30,597 nucleotides of DNA, from the IMG/VR virus record IMGVR_UViG_3300043411_001027, positions 1 to 30,597 of that record. One strand, written 5' to 3'. This document shows positions 1-5,661 of the stretch, piece after piece. The stretch is from a virus. Numbering within the stretch: the stretch's first letter is position 1; each line of letters starts with the position of its first letter. The notes beneath the pieces are model-generated. The model was not told the DNA's origin, ran no database searches, and saw only the letters and a list, made by a program, of their open reading frames with translations. The position numbers and the translations under genes are program-made.

Positions 1-96
1 AATGTAGCTTGGTGCATAACGTAAATGACTCTCTGGGTCTGCTTCTGTGCCGAACCCGTGCATACTGCTATATACGCCATCGTTTAATTCAATCAT
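1..96 (-). CDS. 5' end of an unidentified phage structural gene (partial)
   Basis: An open frame starts with ATG at 96 and runs off the left edge of the window after 32 codons. It begins MIELNDGVYSSMHGFGTEAD. An AGGTG-like ribosome site lies about 7 nt upstream. The gene follows the small-terminase-like gene and a terminator hairpin on the same strand, which is where portal or head genes often lie, so a portal or head protein is possible by position only. No motif in the visible residues identifies it. Confidence 0.6.
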   Translation of the reverse strand, partial: MIELNDGVYSSMHGFGTEADPESHLRYAPSYI

Positions 97-110
97 TTTG
101 ACACCTAGAA

Positions 111-145
111 ACGAGAAAAGCCCCAGATAATTAAATCTGAGGCTT
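111..145 (-). terminator. Intrinsic terminator before the leftmost gene
   Basis: Read on the minus strand, 145-135 and 128-118 form an 11-bp stem (one G-U pair) with a 6-nt loop. It is followed by a short, interrupted T-run (TTTTCTC). It would end the transcript that crosses the structured region 146-420, just before the gene that starts at 96, so that RNA would be separate from the downstream message or subject to read-through control. Confidence 0.65.
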
Positions 146-412
146 AATAAAATAAATATATAATGCGGCATAAATAGAGAGAGCCATTTACAATTAAGTA
201 AACAGCTCATGTTTTTATCATCTTTGTGATCGGTCGCCAAACTTTCTACAAAGACGAATTTGAAATACCCACAAGGTTAAAACTCATGTTTTTATCATCT
301 TTGTGACATCCGCCAAGATTAAGCACAAAGACGAATTTTACAGCCTAACAAGGTTAAATGTCGGTAGCGCAAAACAATTGTAATTTATACAAGTGTTTCT
401 AGCATGACGAAT
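146..412 (-). ncRNA. Candidate structured RNA with two tandem 77-nt hairpin units
   Basis: This 270-nt gene-free stretch holds two near-copies of one unit (206-280 and 283-357 on the plus strand; period 77). Each contains CATCTTTGT(G), an 18-20-nt variable loop with the conserved core CGCCAA, then (C)ACAAAGACG, giving a 9-10-bp stem (219-227 with 248-256; 296-305 with 324-333). A shared ACAAGGTTAA follows each unit. The stems and the loop core are conserved while the other loop bases differ, so the RNA shape seems selected. A minus-strand promoter (435-440 TTGACG, 412-417 TTAACA, spacer 17) lies upstream and a terminator (111-145) downstream. I do not recognise it as a known family. It could be a small RNA, a packaging-linked RNA or a protein-binding leader. 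Confidence 0.5.
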
Positions 413-440
413 GTTAACATATTTTGGTAAAATGCGTCAA
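412..440 (-). promoter_or_regulatory. Sigma70-like promoter for the structured RNA
   Basis: On the minus strand TTGACG (440-435) is followed after 17 nt by TTAACA (417-412). The -35 is good and the -10 is poor. It lies just past the stop of the upstream gene at 446, as expected for a separate start of the hairpin RNA. Confidence 0.4.
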
Positions 441-445
441 GCTAT

Positions 446-967
446 TTAAGATAAATATTTTAAAAACTCTGCGTCGATAAGTATCACCTCAATTTTGGCG
501 GCAATATCAGATTTTAAAACTTCTAATCTGCTGCGTATTTTACGGCATTTATTGTTTGCACTATCATACCCAATATTAAATCTTTTAGCAATCTCAGCCA
601 ATGGCGTAGCTTTATTTTTTCGATACCCCTCAGCGACAACCTCAATAAGCTCTTTACTCTCACCAGTCAATATTGATAACCCGATCTGCAACTGGGGCAA
701 ATACTGTTTGAGCGCCCCATAATAGTAAAGAAAAAACAAGGCCTCCATTTGCTGTAATTCACCATAACACTGTGACAATATATTCCTAGCCAGAGTAATA
801 TGCTCACTTGGAATACGTGAGTTATCATAATACTCAGTTCGGCGAATAGAGCGGCAATCAACTTTGCCATTCTCAGAAAAAAATATAGATTTAATACCTT
901 GTGGGCTTTTTGCAGCAAGATTAAACAAATCATCTAGGGCTTTATCTACTGAATCACGCATTAGCAC
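446..967 (-). CDS. Unknown protein with a C-terminal helix-turn-helix-like segment
   Basis: A 173-aa protein that I cannot name. The segment around residues 120-150 (PLAEIAKRFNIGYDSANNKC) reads like a helix-turn-helix of the sigma/antiterminator type, followed by basic residues. The start at 967 overlaps the 3' end of the small-terminase-like gene by 7 nt, so the two are probably translationally coupled. It is the last gene before the structured RNA at 146-412. A regulator of late transcription or a DNA-binding packaging accessory would suit the position. That is inference. Confidence 0.65.
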   Translation of the reverse strand: MLMRDSVDKALDDLFNLAAKSPQGIKSIFFSENGKVDCRSIRRTEYYDNSRIPSEHITLARNILSQCYGELQQMEALFFLYYYGALKQYLPQLQIGLSILTGESKELIEVVAEGYRKNKATPLAEIAKRFNIGYDSANNKCRKIRSRLEVLKSDIAAKIEVILIDAEFLKYLS

Positions 968-1581
968 ATCTCCTCTAATTGACTAATTATGTCATTTTCA
1001 TCGTCCGAACTTAATACCCTCCGGACAATATCCTCAAGATTAGCATCAGCTACTGCATTTGCGTTGTTTTGAATATTTACTTGCGTTTGTGGTTCTTTAC
1101 CGATACCCAAAATTGCATTAGCCGCATTCATCGCTGGTATTAGGTCTTTCACAAATTCAGTATTGCGCCCAAAAGTGCTGCCATTTTCACCTTGTGACTT
1201 AACATGTAAACCGTTTGGGTTTTCTTGTAGTATTTGTTTTACTTGTTTAGTGGCTAAAGCTAATACTTCAAACATATCTTCTTGTGATTGTTTAGCAAGA
1301 TTTCTTACATTAGCTAAATTTAATATCTCATCATTTATCGTACGGATTTCGGTATCTGTGCGATTTTGTGCGATTTTGTGCGAAGTTTCATGTATGATAT
1401 TGAGTGCATTAGCATTTTCAATAATTTCTTGTGCGATTTCACCCTGTTGCCAATTCTCTTTTTTAACTCTTGATTGCAGTGTGCTTTTAGGCGTATTAAA
1501 GCGTTTTGCTATCTCAGTTACCCCATGCCCACATTCATACAGCGCTTTAACTTCTAACCATTGTTTGTCTGTTAATTTCAT
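961..1581 (-). CDS. Small terminase subunit-like protein
   Basis: A 206-aa protein with an N-terminal helix-turn-helix of the terminase-small-subunit type (residues 1-40, WLEVKALYECGHGVTEIAKR then a TLQSRVKKENW-like recognition helix). A long helical middle follows, then a Gln/Asn-rich linker and an acidic tail (SSDDENDIISQLEEM). This layout fits small terminase subunits, which bind the packaging site and recruit the large subunit. The large subunit is far away at 22063-23568, but the two may be closer on a circular map. Its start overlaps the upstream nuclease gene by 4 nt (ATGA). Repeats inside the gene at 1357-1439 may be its binding site. Confidence 0.65.
   Translation of the reverse strand: MKLTDKQWLEVKALYECGHGVTEIAKRFNTPKSTLQSRVKKENWQQGEIAQEIIENANALNIIHETSHKIAQNRTDTEIRTINDEILNLANVRNLAKQSQEDMFEVLALATKQVKQILQENPNGLHVKSQGENGSTFGRNTEFVKDLIPAMNAANAILGIGKEPQTQVNIQNNANAVADANLEDIVRRVLSSDDENDIISQLEEMC
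1357..1439. repeat. Four copies of a 10-bp direct repeat inside the small-terminase-like gene
   Basis: TGTGCGATTT occurs at 1357-1366 and 1367-1376, followed by an imperfect third copy at 1377-1386 (TGTGCGAAGT), and again intact at 1430-1439. The 10-bp period is one helical turn and is not a multiple of three, so the coding frame does not explain it. Pac sites of P22-like and SPP1-like phages lie inside or beside the small terminase gene, which makes these repeats a candidate terminase-binding site. Confidence 0.5.
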
Positions 1582-1814
1582 ACTTTAATTCTCACAAATT
1601 TACATTGCAATTGTTCTTCAATGAACTTTTGGCGCAATACATCATGTTGTGAATGCTTTTTACTATTATGTTGCTCCTCATCTATCTCATAAGCAACTTT
1701 ATTGTCAGCGTCATAACCATCAATACGAAATCCACCAACTTGAAATTGTCTAATTAACTTAATTCCTAGTAGCTGTTCAATAGTATCAAGCGAAATATCT
1801 TTATCAATTGCCAT
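1578..1814 (-). CDS. Small PD-(D/E)XK-like (Vsr/EDxHD-type) endonuclease
   Basis: A 78-aa protein made of a single compact nuclease-like core. The string FRIDGYDADNKVAYEIDEEQ and the following H, then a conserved amphipathic stretch (HDVLRQKFIEEQ) and a terminal strand CKFVRIKV, match the D...E-x-D...QH pattern of Vsr-like and EDxHD homing endonucleases. It sits between a small HNH gene (11-nt overlap upstream) and the small-terminase-like gene (4-nt overlap downstream). Small free-standing nucleases of this type are often selfish homing genes in phages. Function is by pattern only; a profile search would settle it. Confidence 0.6.
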   Translation of the reverse strand: MAIDKDISLDTIEQLLGIKLIRQFQVGGFRIDGYDADNKVAYEIDEEQHNSKKHSQHDVLRQKFIEEQLQCKFVRIKV

Positions 1815-2049
1815 TTCTTAAGCTCGCTATTACTTTTAATTTCTCATTAAACTCTTTACTGCTATGCGCCATGCGGTGACAATCTCTATCTAATGCAATC
1901 AAGTTTGAATAATCATCAGTGCCACCATGTGATCTAAATACGATATGATGAATATCAACCGCTATTTTACTGCCGCAGCACTCACACGCAACCATGTCCG
2001 ATGGAGCTAAATTGCGTGCTTTCATGTAGTTCTTGATATACTTTTGCAT
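1804..2049 (-). CDS. Small HNH endonuclease
   Basis: An 81-aa HNH protein. A CxxC (CECCG) near residue 23 is followed by the histidine pair in VDIHHIVFRSHGG, then the N of SNLIALDRDCHRMAH and the closing histidines, which is the complete HNH beta-beta-alpha metal order. It resembles the 84-aa protein at 4043-4297 from end to end, including the opening MQK...K, so the two are paralogues. It is 1 nt from a GapR-like gene, and the 4043-4297 copy is likewise next to a GapR-like gene. It may be a homing nuclease or a packaging-associated HNH. Confidence 0.8.
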   Translation of the reverse strand: MQKYIKNYMKARNLAPSDMVACECCGSKIAVDIHHIVFRSHGGTDDYSNLIALDRDCHRMAHSSKEFNEKLKVIASLRNGN

Positions 2050-2050
2050 T

Positions 2051-2314
2051 TTAAACGCTGATTAAATTATCATTAATTACTTCAAGATAAGCCATTGTAT
2101 TTAGCGTAGCTTCGCTATTAACATAATCTTTAACTATTTTATTAAATTCATTAGGCTTTAAACCCAACACTTTAGCGTTGGCAAGTATGTCCTCAATGTC
2201 AGATGAATAACTTGCTATATGTGCTTCAATTTCTATTTTGCGCTTGATTAAGTTACACAAGTCTTCTTTAGTTTTTGTGTTACCAAATATATTATTTAAC
2301 GATTCTAAATTCAT
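2051..2314 (-). CDS. GapR-like (DUF2312-like) DNA-binding protein, copy 1
   Basis: An 87-aa helical protein. The segment LIKRKIEIEAHIASYSSDIE (residues 23-42) followed by ILANAKVLGLKPNEFNKIVK has the two-helix pattern of GapR/DUF2312 proteins: a basic-acidic helix, a DI-x-AKxxG turn, then a second helix. GapR proteins are small nucleoid-associated factors that clamp overtwisted DNA. The 84-aa protein at 3778-4032 is a paralogue with the same spacing. It lies directly upstream of the small HNH gene. Assignment is by eye and moderate. Confidence 0.6.
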   Translation of the reverse strand: MNLESLNNIFGNTKTKEDLCNLIKRKIEIEAHIASYSSDIEDILANAKVLGLKPNEFNKIVKDYVNSEATLNTMAYLEVINDNLISV

Positions 2315-2392
2315 AATTACCTCTCTGGATTAAATTTAATTTTAAACATTTGAACACTATGATTTACGTCAAGTGATTTGAGCAACACTTGC

Positions 2393-2578
2393 TTAATCAC
2401 AACGCGAATCGCGATAATCAATGCTACGATTTTCACGCATAAACCTTTCTATCTCTTGTTTTGACTCTTCAACCTTAAAACTTGTCGCATGTGGTGATTT
2501 TTTAGGTTGAGATTTACTAATAAATTTAAACCAATAATCGCCCAATTGGGCAAAACTGGTAAACTTAACCTCAGTCAT
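2393..2578 (-). CDS. Unknown 61-aa protein
   Basis: A small basic protein starting MTEVKFTSFAQLGDYWFKFI and ending in an acidic-basic helix (EESKQEIERFMRENR). I recognise no family. It lies 12 nt downstream of the repeat-containing HNH gene on the same strand, in a dense operon, with coding-like spacing. The following 78 nt to the next gene at 2314 hold nothing I can identify. Confidence 0.55.
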   Translation of the reverse strand: MTEVKFTSFAQLGDYWFKFISKSQPKKSPHATSFKVEESKQEIERFMRENRSIDYRDSRCD

Positions 2579-2590
2579 TTTATATCCTTC

Positions 2591-3343
2591 TTAAATTAAC
2601 ATTCCATATCGCTGTGCAAAAAGCTCAGGTAGTTTATTATGTTTGCTTAAATTACAATGGCTACAAAGCAGCTGAATATTAGATATATCATTGCTGCCGC
2701 CTTTACTTAATGGCATTATATGATCCGCATGGAATCCGTTATTACCAGATTTATTTAACTTGGTTTTACAATAAACGCAAACTCCTTTTTGTTTATCAAA
2801 TAACTCCAAGACTTGTTTACCTGTATGAAAACCTTGTGCATTTCTCACCAACGCTCTGCGGTTTTGCCTGCCAGCTTTTGCTACTGCTTTACCTTCTGGG
2901 GTTTGGAAATATTGTTTAGTTTGCTCGAGTATATGCTCTTTGTTATTTTGGTAATATTGATTGTTGTATTCTTTATTAGCTTCACGCCACTTTTTGCTAT
3001 ACTTAAGCACGAGCTCTTTATTCTCTTCACGCCATTGCTGCACGCTTTCAGCGTGATGCTCTTTGTTATTTTGGTAATATTGCTTCTTTTTCTCAAGAAT
3101 GCACTCTTTATTCTCTTCACGCCATTTTTTTGCTCTTTTAGCTATTTTTTCTTTATTGTTTTGACTATACTGCTTCTGATATTCAAATATTTGCTCCTTG
3201 TTAGTCTCATAGTACCGCTTACCATTCTTAGCTTGACATGCTTTGCAACAAGATCTCATGCCATCTTTGCTGGCTTTTCGCTTAGTAAACTCAGACAACT
3301 CTTTTTTAATATGACAAGTTGTGCAGATTTTAGTTGATATCAT
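2591..3343 (-). CDS. HNH endonuclease with N-terminal zinc finger and NKE repeats
   Basis: A 250-aa protein. An N-terminal Cys4 finger (CTTC near residue 7 and a second CxxC about 25 residues on) is followed by roughly seven 12-15-aa repeats of the form W/Y-x-x-x-NKE (residues 45-165), and a C-terminal HNH domain (CVYC, HADHIMPLSKGGSNDISNIQ, then LLCSHCN). The HNH cuts DNA; the basic repeat rod probably contacts it. The start at 3343 (MISTKICTTC) is preferred over an upstream ATG that would overlap the previous gene, because its ATG follows the previous stop by one base (TAATATG). A paralogue lies at 5662-6262/8006-8092, where it is disrupted. Confidence 0.85.
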   Translation of the reverse strand: MISTKICTTCHIKKELSEFTKRKASKDGMRSCCKACQAKNGKRYYETNKEQIFEYQKQYSQNNKEKIAKRAKKWREENKECILEKKKQYYQNNKEHHAESVQQWREENKELVLKYSKKWREANKEYNNQYYQNNKEHILEQTKQYFQTPEGKAVAKAGRQNRRALVRNAQGFHTGKQVLELFDKQKGVCVYCKTKLNKSGNNGFHADHIMPLSKGGSNDISNIQLLCSHCNLSKHNKLPELFAQRYGMLI

Positions 3344-3344
3344 A

Positions 3345-3785
3345 TTAATCACCCAGAAATTTATTAACTGCGGCAACTACAACTTCACTACCGAAGTCTT
3401 TCTTGGCTCCATCTAACCATTCAACAATCAAGTCAACTGCTTGCAATTTTTGGCGGTCAATCTCAGCTCTTAATTCTTCAATGCTATAACTGCTTAAATC
3501 TCTCACTATTTTATTTTCCTGCTCTTGGGTAACCTCAGCTACCACCTCTGCAATCTGATTTGATTCTACAGTGTTCACCGCTTCACTATCAGCGGCATTA
3601 CCTCCAAAGTTACGCTCTAGTAACTCAGAAACTTTAACTGCTCGATGATTGCCATTTACAAGCTTAACTGTTACTTTACCGTCTGGCGAGTGTTGCAACA
3701 ACTTACCTGACGCCGATTTAACATCACCTGAAATATTAATCATCCAGCTATCAGCACAGCCCGCTAATTGTTTAAAGTTACTCAT
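3345..3785 (-). CDS. NUMOD-like domain protein, probably derived from a homing endonuclease
   Basis: A 146-aa protein. Residues 14-60 (WMINISGDVKSASGKLLQ ... VTVKLVNGNHRAVKVSELLE) follow the NUMOD4/homing-endonuclease N-terminal pattern: an IS-x-x-G-V-x-S-x-x-G-K-x-L strand pair, then a V-x-L-x-N-G strand and a V-x-x-L...F helix. The rest is an acidic linker and a helical tail without HNH or GIY-YIG residues. It might be a DNA-recognition half that works with the neighbouring HNH gene, 1 nt downstream, or a decayed homing nuclease. Its start overlaps the GapR-like gene by 8 nt. Confidence 0.55.
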   Translation of the reverse strand: MSNFKQLAGCADSWMINISGDVKSASGKLLQHSPDGKVTVKLVNGNHRAVKVSELLERNFGGNAADSEAVNTVESNQIAEVVAEVTQEQENKIVRDLSSYSIEELRAEIDRQKLQAVDLIVEWLDGAKKDFGSEVVVAAVNKFLGD

Positions 3786-4032
3786 TAATTTCTCCTAAAT
3801 TATCAACAATCATTTCTATTGCAGCTAATTCATTTAGCGCAGCTTCTTGATTAACAATGTGTTTAACAATACGGTTGAACTCAGTAATTTTCAATCCCAA
3901 ACCCTCGGCTTCTTTTTTGATGTCCGCTAAATCATCTGCATAGCTGTTTATACTCTGCTCAATTTCAATTTTACGCTTAATTAAAGCCAGTAAATCGTCC
4001 TTGAGTTTTGGGTCTGAAAATATGTTTGTCAA
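3778..4032 (-). CDS. GapR-like (DUF2312-like) DNA-binding protein, copy 2
   Basis: An 84-aa paralogue of the protein at 2051-2314. It shares LIKRKIEIEQSINSYADDLA, the AEGLGLKI-x-EFNRIVK turn-helix and the C-terminal N-x-EAALNELA helix. The pattern suggests a GapR-type nucleoid protein that recognises DNA shape rather than a sequence. It sits 10 nt after the HNH gene at 4043-4297. In this copy the HNH gene comes first and the GapR-like gene second; in the other copy the order is reversed, so a simple tandem duplication does not explain both. Confidence 0.6.
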   Translation of the reverse strand: MTNIFSDPKLKDDLLALIKRKIEIEQSINSYADDLADIKKEAEGLGLKITEFNRIVKHIVNQEAALNELAAIEMIVDNLGEINE

Positions 4033-4042
4033 TTGCGTTAAA

Positions 4043-4297
4043 TTAATGATAATCTCCTAAAATATCAGCTTGTAGCTTAGTTAATAAATCTCGGTGTTCT
4101 GGGGTGTTGAATTGATGAGCGGCTAGATGGTGAAGTCGGCATAAGGCGATTATGTTATCAGGATTATCGCTACCGCCTTGGCTTTTAAATTGGATGTGGT
4201 GCAAATCTACTGCCAAAACACCGCACTGGGCACAAAATATCTCACCAGCTTCAGTTAGATTAAGCCGTTTTAGATAATTCTTGGTATGTTTTTGCAT
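4043..4297 (-). CDS. Small HNH endonuclease, paralogue
   Basis: An 84-aa HNH protein: CAQCG near residue 23, VDLHHIQFKSQGGSDNPDNI with the HH and N, and the closing LCRLHHLAAH. The complete HNH order is intact. It is similar along its length to the 81-aa protein at 1804-2049. It is the first coding gene after the tRNA cluster, about 60 nt downstream of the Met-like tRNA, so it may be transcribed with the tRNAs. A homing role is likely from its small free-standing form, but HNH packaging proteins can also be this short. Confidence 0.8.
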   Translation of the reverse strand: MQKHTKNYLKRLNLTEAGEIFCAQCGVLAVDLHHIQFKSQGGSDNPDNIIALCRLHHLAAHQFNTPEHRDLLTKLQADILGDYH

Positions 4298-4356
4298 TTA
4301 GTCTACCTTATTTGGGAGATACGCTACTAGGTGGTAAAGCACCGTTCGCATATCAT

Positions 4357-4432
4357 TGGATGAGGTGGGTTGGAGTTGCACCAACGACCTTCTAGTTATG
4401 AGCCATACGAGCTACTACTGCTCCACCCCGCA
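4357..4432 (-). tRNA. Initiator-Met-like tRNA (CAT), degenerate
   Basis: On the minus strand the 5' two thirds follow bacterial tRNA-fMet closely: GCGGGGTGGAGCAG, TAGCTCG, the loop CTCATAA and AGAAGGTCGT. The T-arm can form GTTGG/CCAAC, but its loop reads TGCAACT rather than TTCRANY. The acceptor 3' side (CCACCTC) mispairs at several positions with TGCGGGG, and the anticodon stem (TATGG/CTAGA) has a mismatch. CCA is present at the end but with an extra base. It is probably a decayed or chimeric initiator tRNA gene. Length is 76 nt. Confidence 0.5.
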
Positions 4433-4457
4433 TTGTTTTAATTTTAAAAAGAACTAC

Positions 4458-4531
4458 TGGCGAGTGGACAAGGAGTCGAACCTCAACTAACGGGTTTGGA
4501 GTCCGTTGCACTACCGTTATACTACCCACCC
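4458..4531 (-). tRNA. tRNA-Trp (CCA)
   Basis: On the minus strand a full cloverleaf can be drawn: acceptor GGGTGGG/TCCACTC (all seven pairs allowing G-U), T8-A9, a D-arm GTAT/GTGC, the anticodon loop CTCCAAA, T-arm TGAGG/CCTTG with loop TTCGACT, discriminator G73 and an encoded CCA (4460-4458). The only flaw is an A-C mismatch at the closing pair of the anticodon stem. Total 74 nt. A phage-borne tRNA-Trp may supplement the host supply. Confidence 0.85.
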
Positions 4532-4537
4532 CGCATT

Positions 4538-4647
4538 TGGTGCTAAAACAAAGAGATTCGAACTCTTGAAAGCTGAGGTATTGCGACACTCCGCGCCCCA
4601 CCCTTTTATTCGTGTTTCACCATTCAACCACTCTGGCATATTTTAGC
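4538..4647 (-). tRNA. tRNA-like gene with long middle arm, unclassified
   Basis: On the minus strand GCTAAAATA (4647-4639) pairs over 9 bp with TGTTTTAGC (4550-4542), followed by A and an encoded CCA. A canonical T-arm (AAGAG TTCGAAT CTCTT) lies directly before the 3' acceptor. The 5' part has a Leu/Ser-like D-arm (AGAGTGGTTGAATGGTG). Between them I find no anticodon loop with U33. Instead there is a long GC-rich hairpin with arms GGGTG and TACCT. The total is about 110 nt, longer than class II tRNAs. It may be a rearranged class II tRNA, a tRNA with an insert, or a tRNA-like RNA. Confidence 0.35.
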
Positions 4648-4715
4648 ATTGGCGAACCGTTAGATTTACAAGTCACGGTACAACTACTTGCTGCGCTAAT
4701 TTCGTTTAGCCAGAA
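4631..4715 (-). other. Structured tRNA-like segment at the start of the tRNA transcript
   Basis: On the minus strand TTCTGGC (4715-4709) pairs over 7 bp with GCCAGAG (4637-4631), giving an 85-nt closed domain. Inside it TTAGC pairs with GCTAA, and ACCGT-GA pairs with TC-TA-ACGGT around a loop CTTGTAAA. The acceptor-like stem and size recall a tRNA, but no proper T-arm or CCA is present. It overlaps the next tRNA-like element by 17 nt, so only one of the two folds can form at a time. A TATAAT at 4725-4720 puts the transcript start at its first base. Confidence 0.35.
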
Positions 4716-4719
4716 CATA

Positions 4720-4725
4720 ATTATA
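4720..4725 (-). promoter_or_regulatory. -10 box for the tRNA cluster
   Basis: A perfect TATAAT on the minus strand lies just before the antirepressor stop codon and about 7 nt from the first paired base of the tRNA-like cluster. I see no convincing -35. Confidence 0.45.
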
Positions 4726-4728
4726 CTA

Positions 4729-5388
4729 TTAAATGTCTAATATGTCAAATACTTCATGCAGTATTTCTTCAGGATATGCACCGATTTTACCAAACTTTGT
4801 ACTTCCACAGTCACCAATCTTGATACCACGCTCACGACACAATTTAGATGCTTTGCGCCCTGCTTTGTTTGCGGTCTTGTCATCAACATTAATTCCATGC
4901 AAATTGGCAAATCCTGTAATAGCGTAGTAATTGTTGCTGCAATCAGTTTGGCTAAGTTTGTGTTCAACTGATTTTAGTTGTTCTGCTTGAAAGTCTAACG
5001 TTGCTTTAATCTCGTTTTGCTGCTCCATTTGAATCAACAGTTGCAATTGTGGCGACATATTAGCGAATTTAGGAGTTAAATCTTTTAGCTGTTTTTCACA
5101 TTCAATAAAATAATTTCTCATTTCATGACTTTTTTGAGTTCTTGCTTGCATACTAATATGTTTGGCAAAATCTAAACTAATCATGTAATCCTTGGTTTCG
5201 TTACCGTTCAACATAATGTTGAACCCCACCCAATCAATATGTTGCAAGAAAAATTCATTTTCTTCTATATTGGATTTTGACCATCTAGCCCATACAGCCA
5301 AGTTTAGTTCAAGAGTAGCGTACAATTCTCTAGCTGACACTGCGTTAATTTCTTGATTGTTGATTTTAGTGTTTGTAATTTGTAACAT
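4729..5388 (-). CDS. AntA-type phage antirepressor
   Basis: A 219-aa protein. Residues 12-100 form an AntA/ANT domain: AVSARELYATLELNLAVWAR, then WVGFNIMLNG, DYMISLDFAKHISMQARTQK and the signature EMRNYFIECEKQL. A coiled-coil-like middle (about 110-155) follows, then a C-terminal domain with TANKAGRKASKLCRERG that resembles the C-termini of other phage antirepressors. Antirepressors inactivate or compete with the CI-like repressor and favour lytic growth. The gene is preceded by kissing-loop leader A and an extended -10 promoter, so its expression is probably controlled at RNA level. Confidence 0.85.
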   Translation of the reverse strand: MLQITNTKINNQEINAVSARELYATLELNLAVWARWSKSNIEENEFFLQHIDWVGFNIMLNGNETKDYMISLDFAKHISMQARTQKSHEMRNYFIECEKQLKDLTPKFANMSPQLQLLIQMEQQNEIKATLDFQAEQLKSVEHKLSQTDCSNNYYAITGFANLHGINVDDKTANKAGRKASKLCRERGIKIGDCGSTKFGKIGAYPEEILHEVFDILDI

Positions 5389-5402
5389 ATTAATTCCTAA
5401 TT

Positions 5403-5507
5403 AAAAAAGCCACATTTAAATTACTCCACGAAAGTAATAAAAATATGGCTCAGTCATAATCGGGTAAACTTTAACAATTCGTGGTTGCGATAGTTTACCC
5501 GACTTAG
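5403..5507 (-). promoter_or_regulatory. Kissing-loop leader A (candidate attenuator)
   Basis: RNA on the minus strand starts near 5507. P1 is a 10-bp stem, 5501-5492 with 5470-5461 (CGGGTAAACT/AGTTTACCCG), with a 21-nt loop. P2 follows: outer AGCCA/TGGCT (5450-5446 with 5412-5408) and inner ATTACT/AGTAAT (5438-5433 with 5425-5420), then a U-run at 5408-5403. The 7-nt apical loop of P2 (plus-strand CCACGAA, 5426-5432) is exactly complementary to TTCGTGG in the P1 loop (5478-5484). The ribosome site TTAGGA and the ATG at 5388 follow. It has the same design as the leaders at 12181 and 13777. Confidence 0.75.
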
Positions 5508-5513
5508 AACATT

Positions 5514-5541
5514 ATTATATCACACCCAAGCATTGTTGCAA
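5514..5541 (-). promoter_or_regulatory. Promoter of the antirepressor gene
   Basis: TTGCAA at 5541-5536 is followed after 16 nt by TGATATAAT (perfect -10 TATAAT at 5519-5514 with a TGn extension). Transcription would begin about 6 nt before the P1 hairpin of leader A. Confidence 0.7.
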
Positions 5542-5661
5542 GATGTAAATCTCATTACTTTGCAAATAAATCTTGATTCTCATTTTACGGGTTTGCATCC
5601 GTTTATTCAACCTCATTTTTTGCTTTCTTAATGGCTTGTTTAGCAGCGGAGCGGAGTTTTG

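Noticed and set aside
206-357. Two repeats with variable parts, looked at as a minimal CRISPR array
   Set aside because: Only two copies of 77 nt, each an internal hairpin with conserved loop core, no spacer structure and no cas genes. A structured RNA fits better.
2813-3337. A long plus-strand open frame opposite the HNH gene
   Set aside because: It is the shadow of the NKE repeats: very hydrophobic, repetitive, and antisense to a clear HNH gene.
4357-4531. tRNA genes as an attachment site for prophage integration
   Set aside because: No integrase gene and no repeated attachment core were seen in the window, so it cannot be supported.
4392-4601. A 69-codon minus-strand open frame across the tRNA cluster
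   Set aside because: It runs through the Trp and Met-like tRNA genes and is an accident of their sequence.
5536-5661. Short open frames downstream of the HNH fragment (one ending KNEVE, one starting MRLNKR)
   Set aside because: No good start or ribosome site, and they overlap the promoter of leader A. Possibly remnants.
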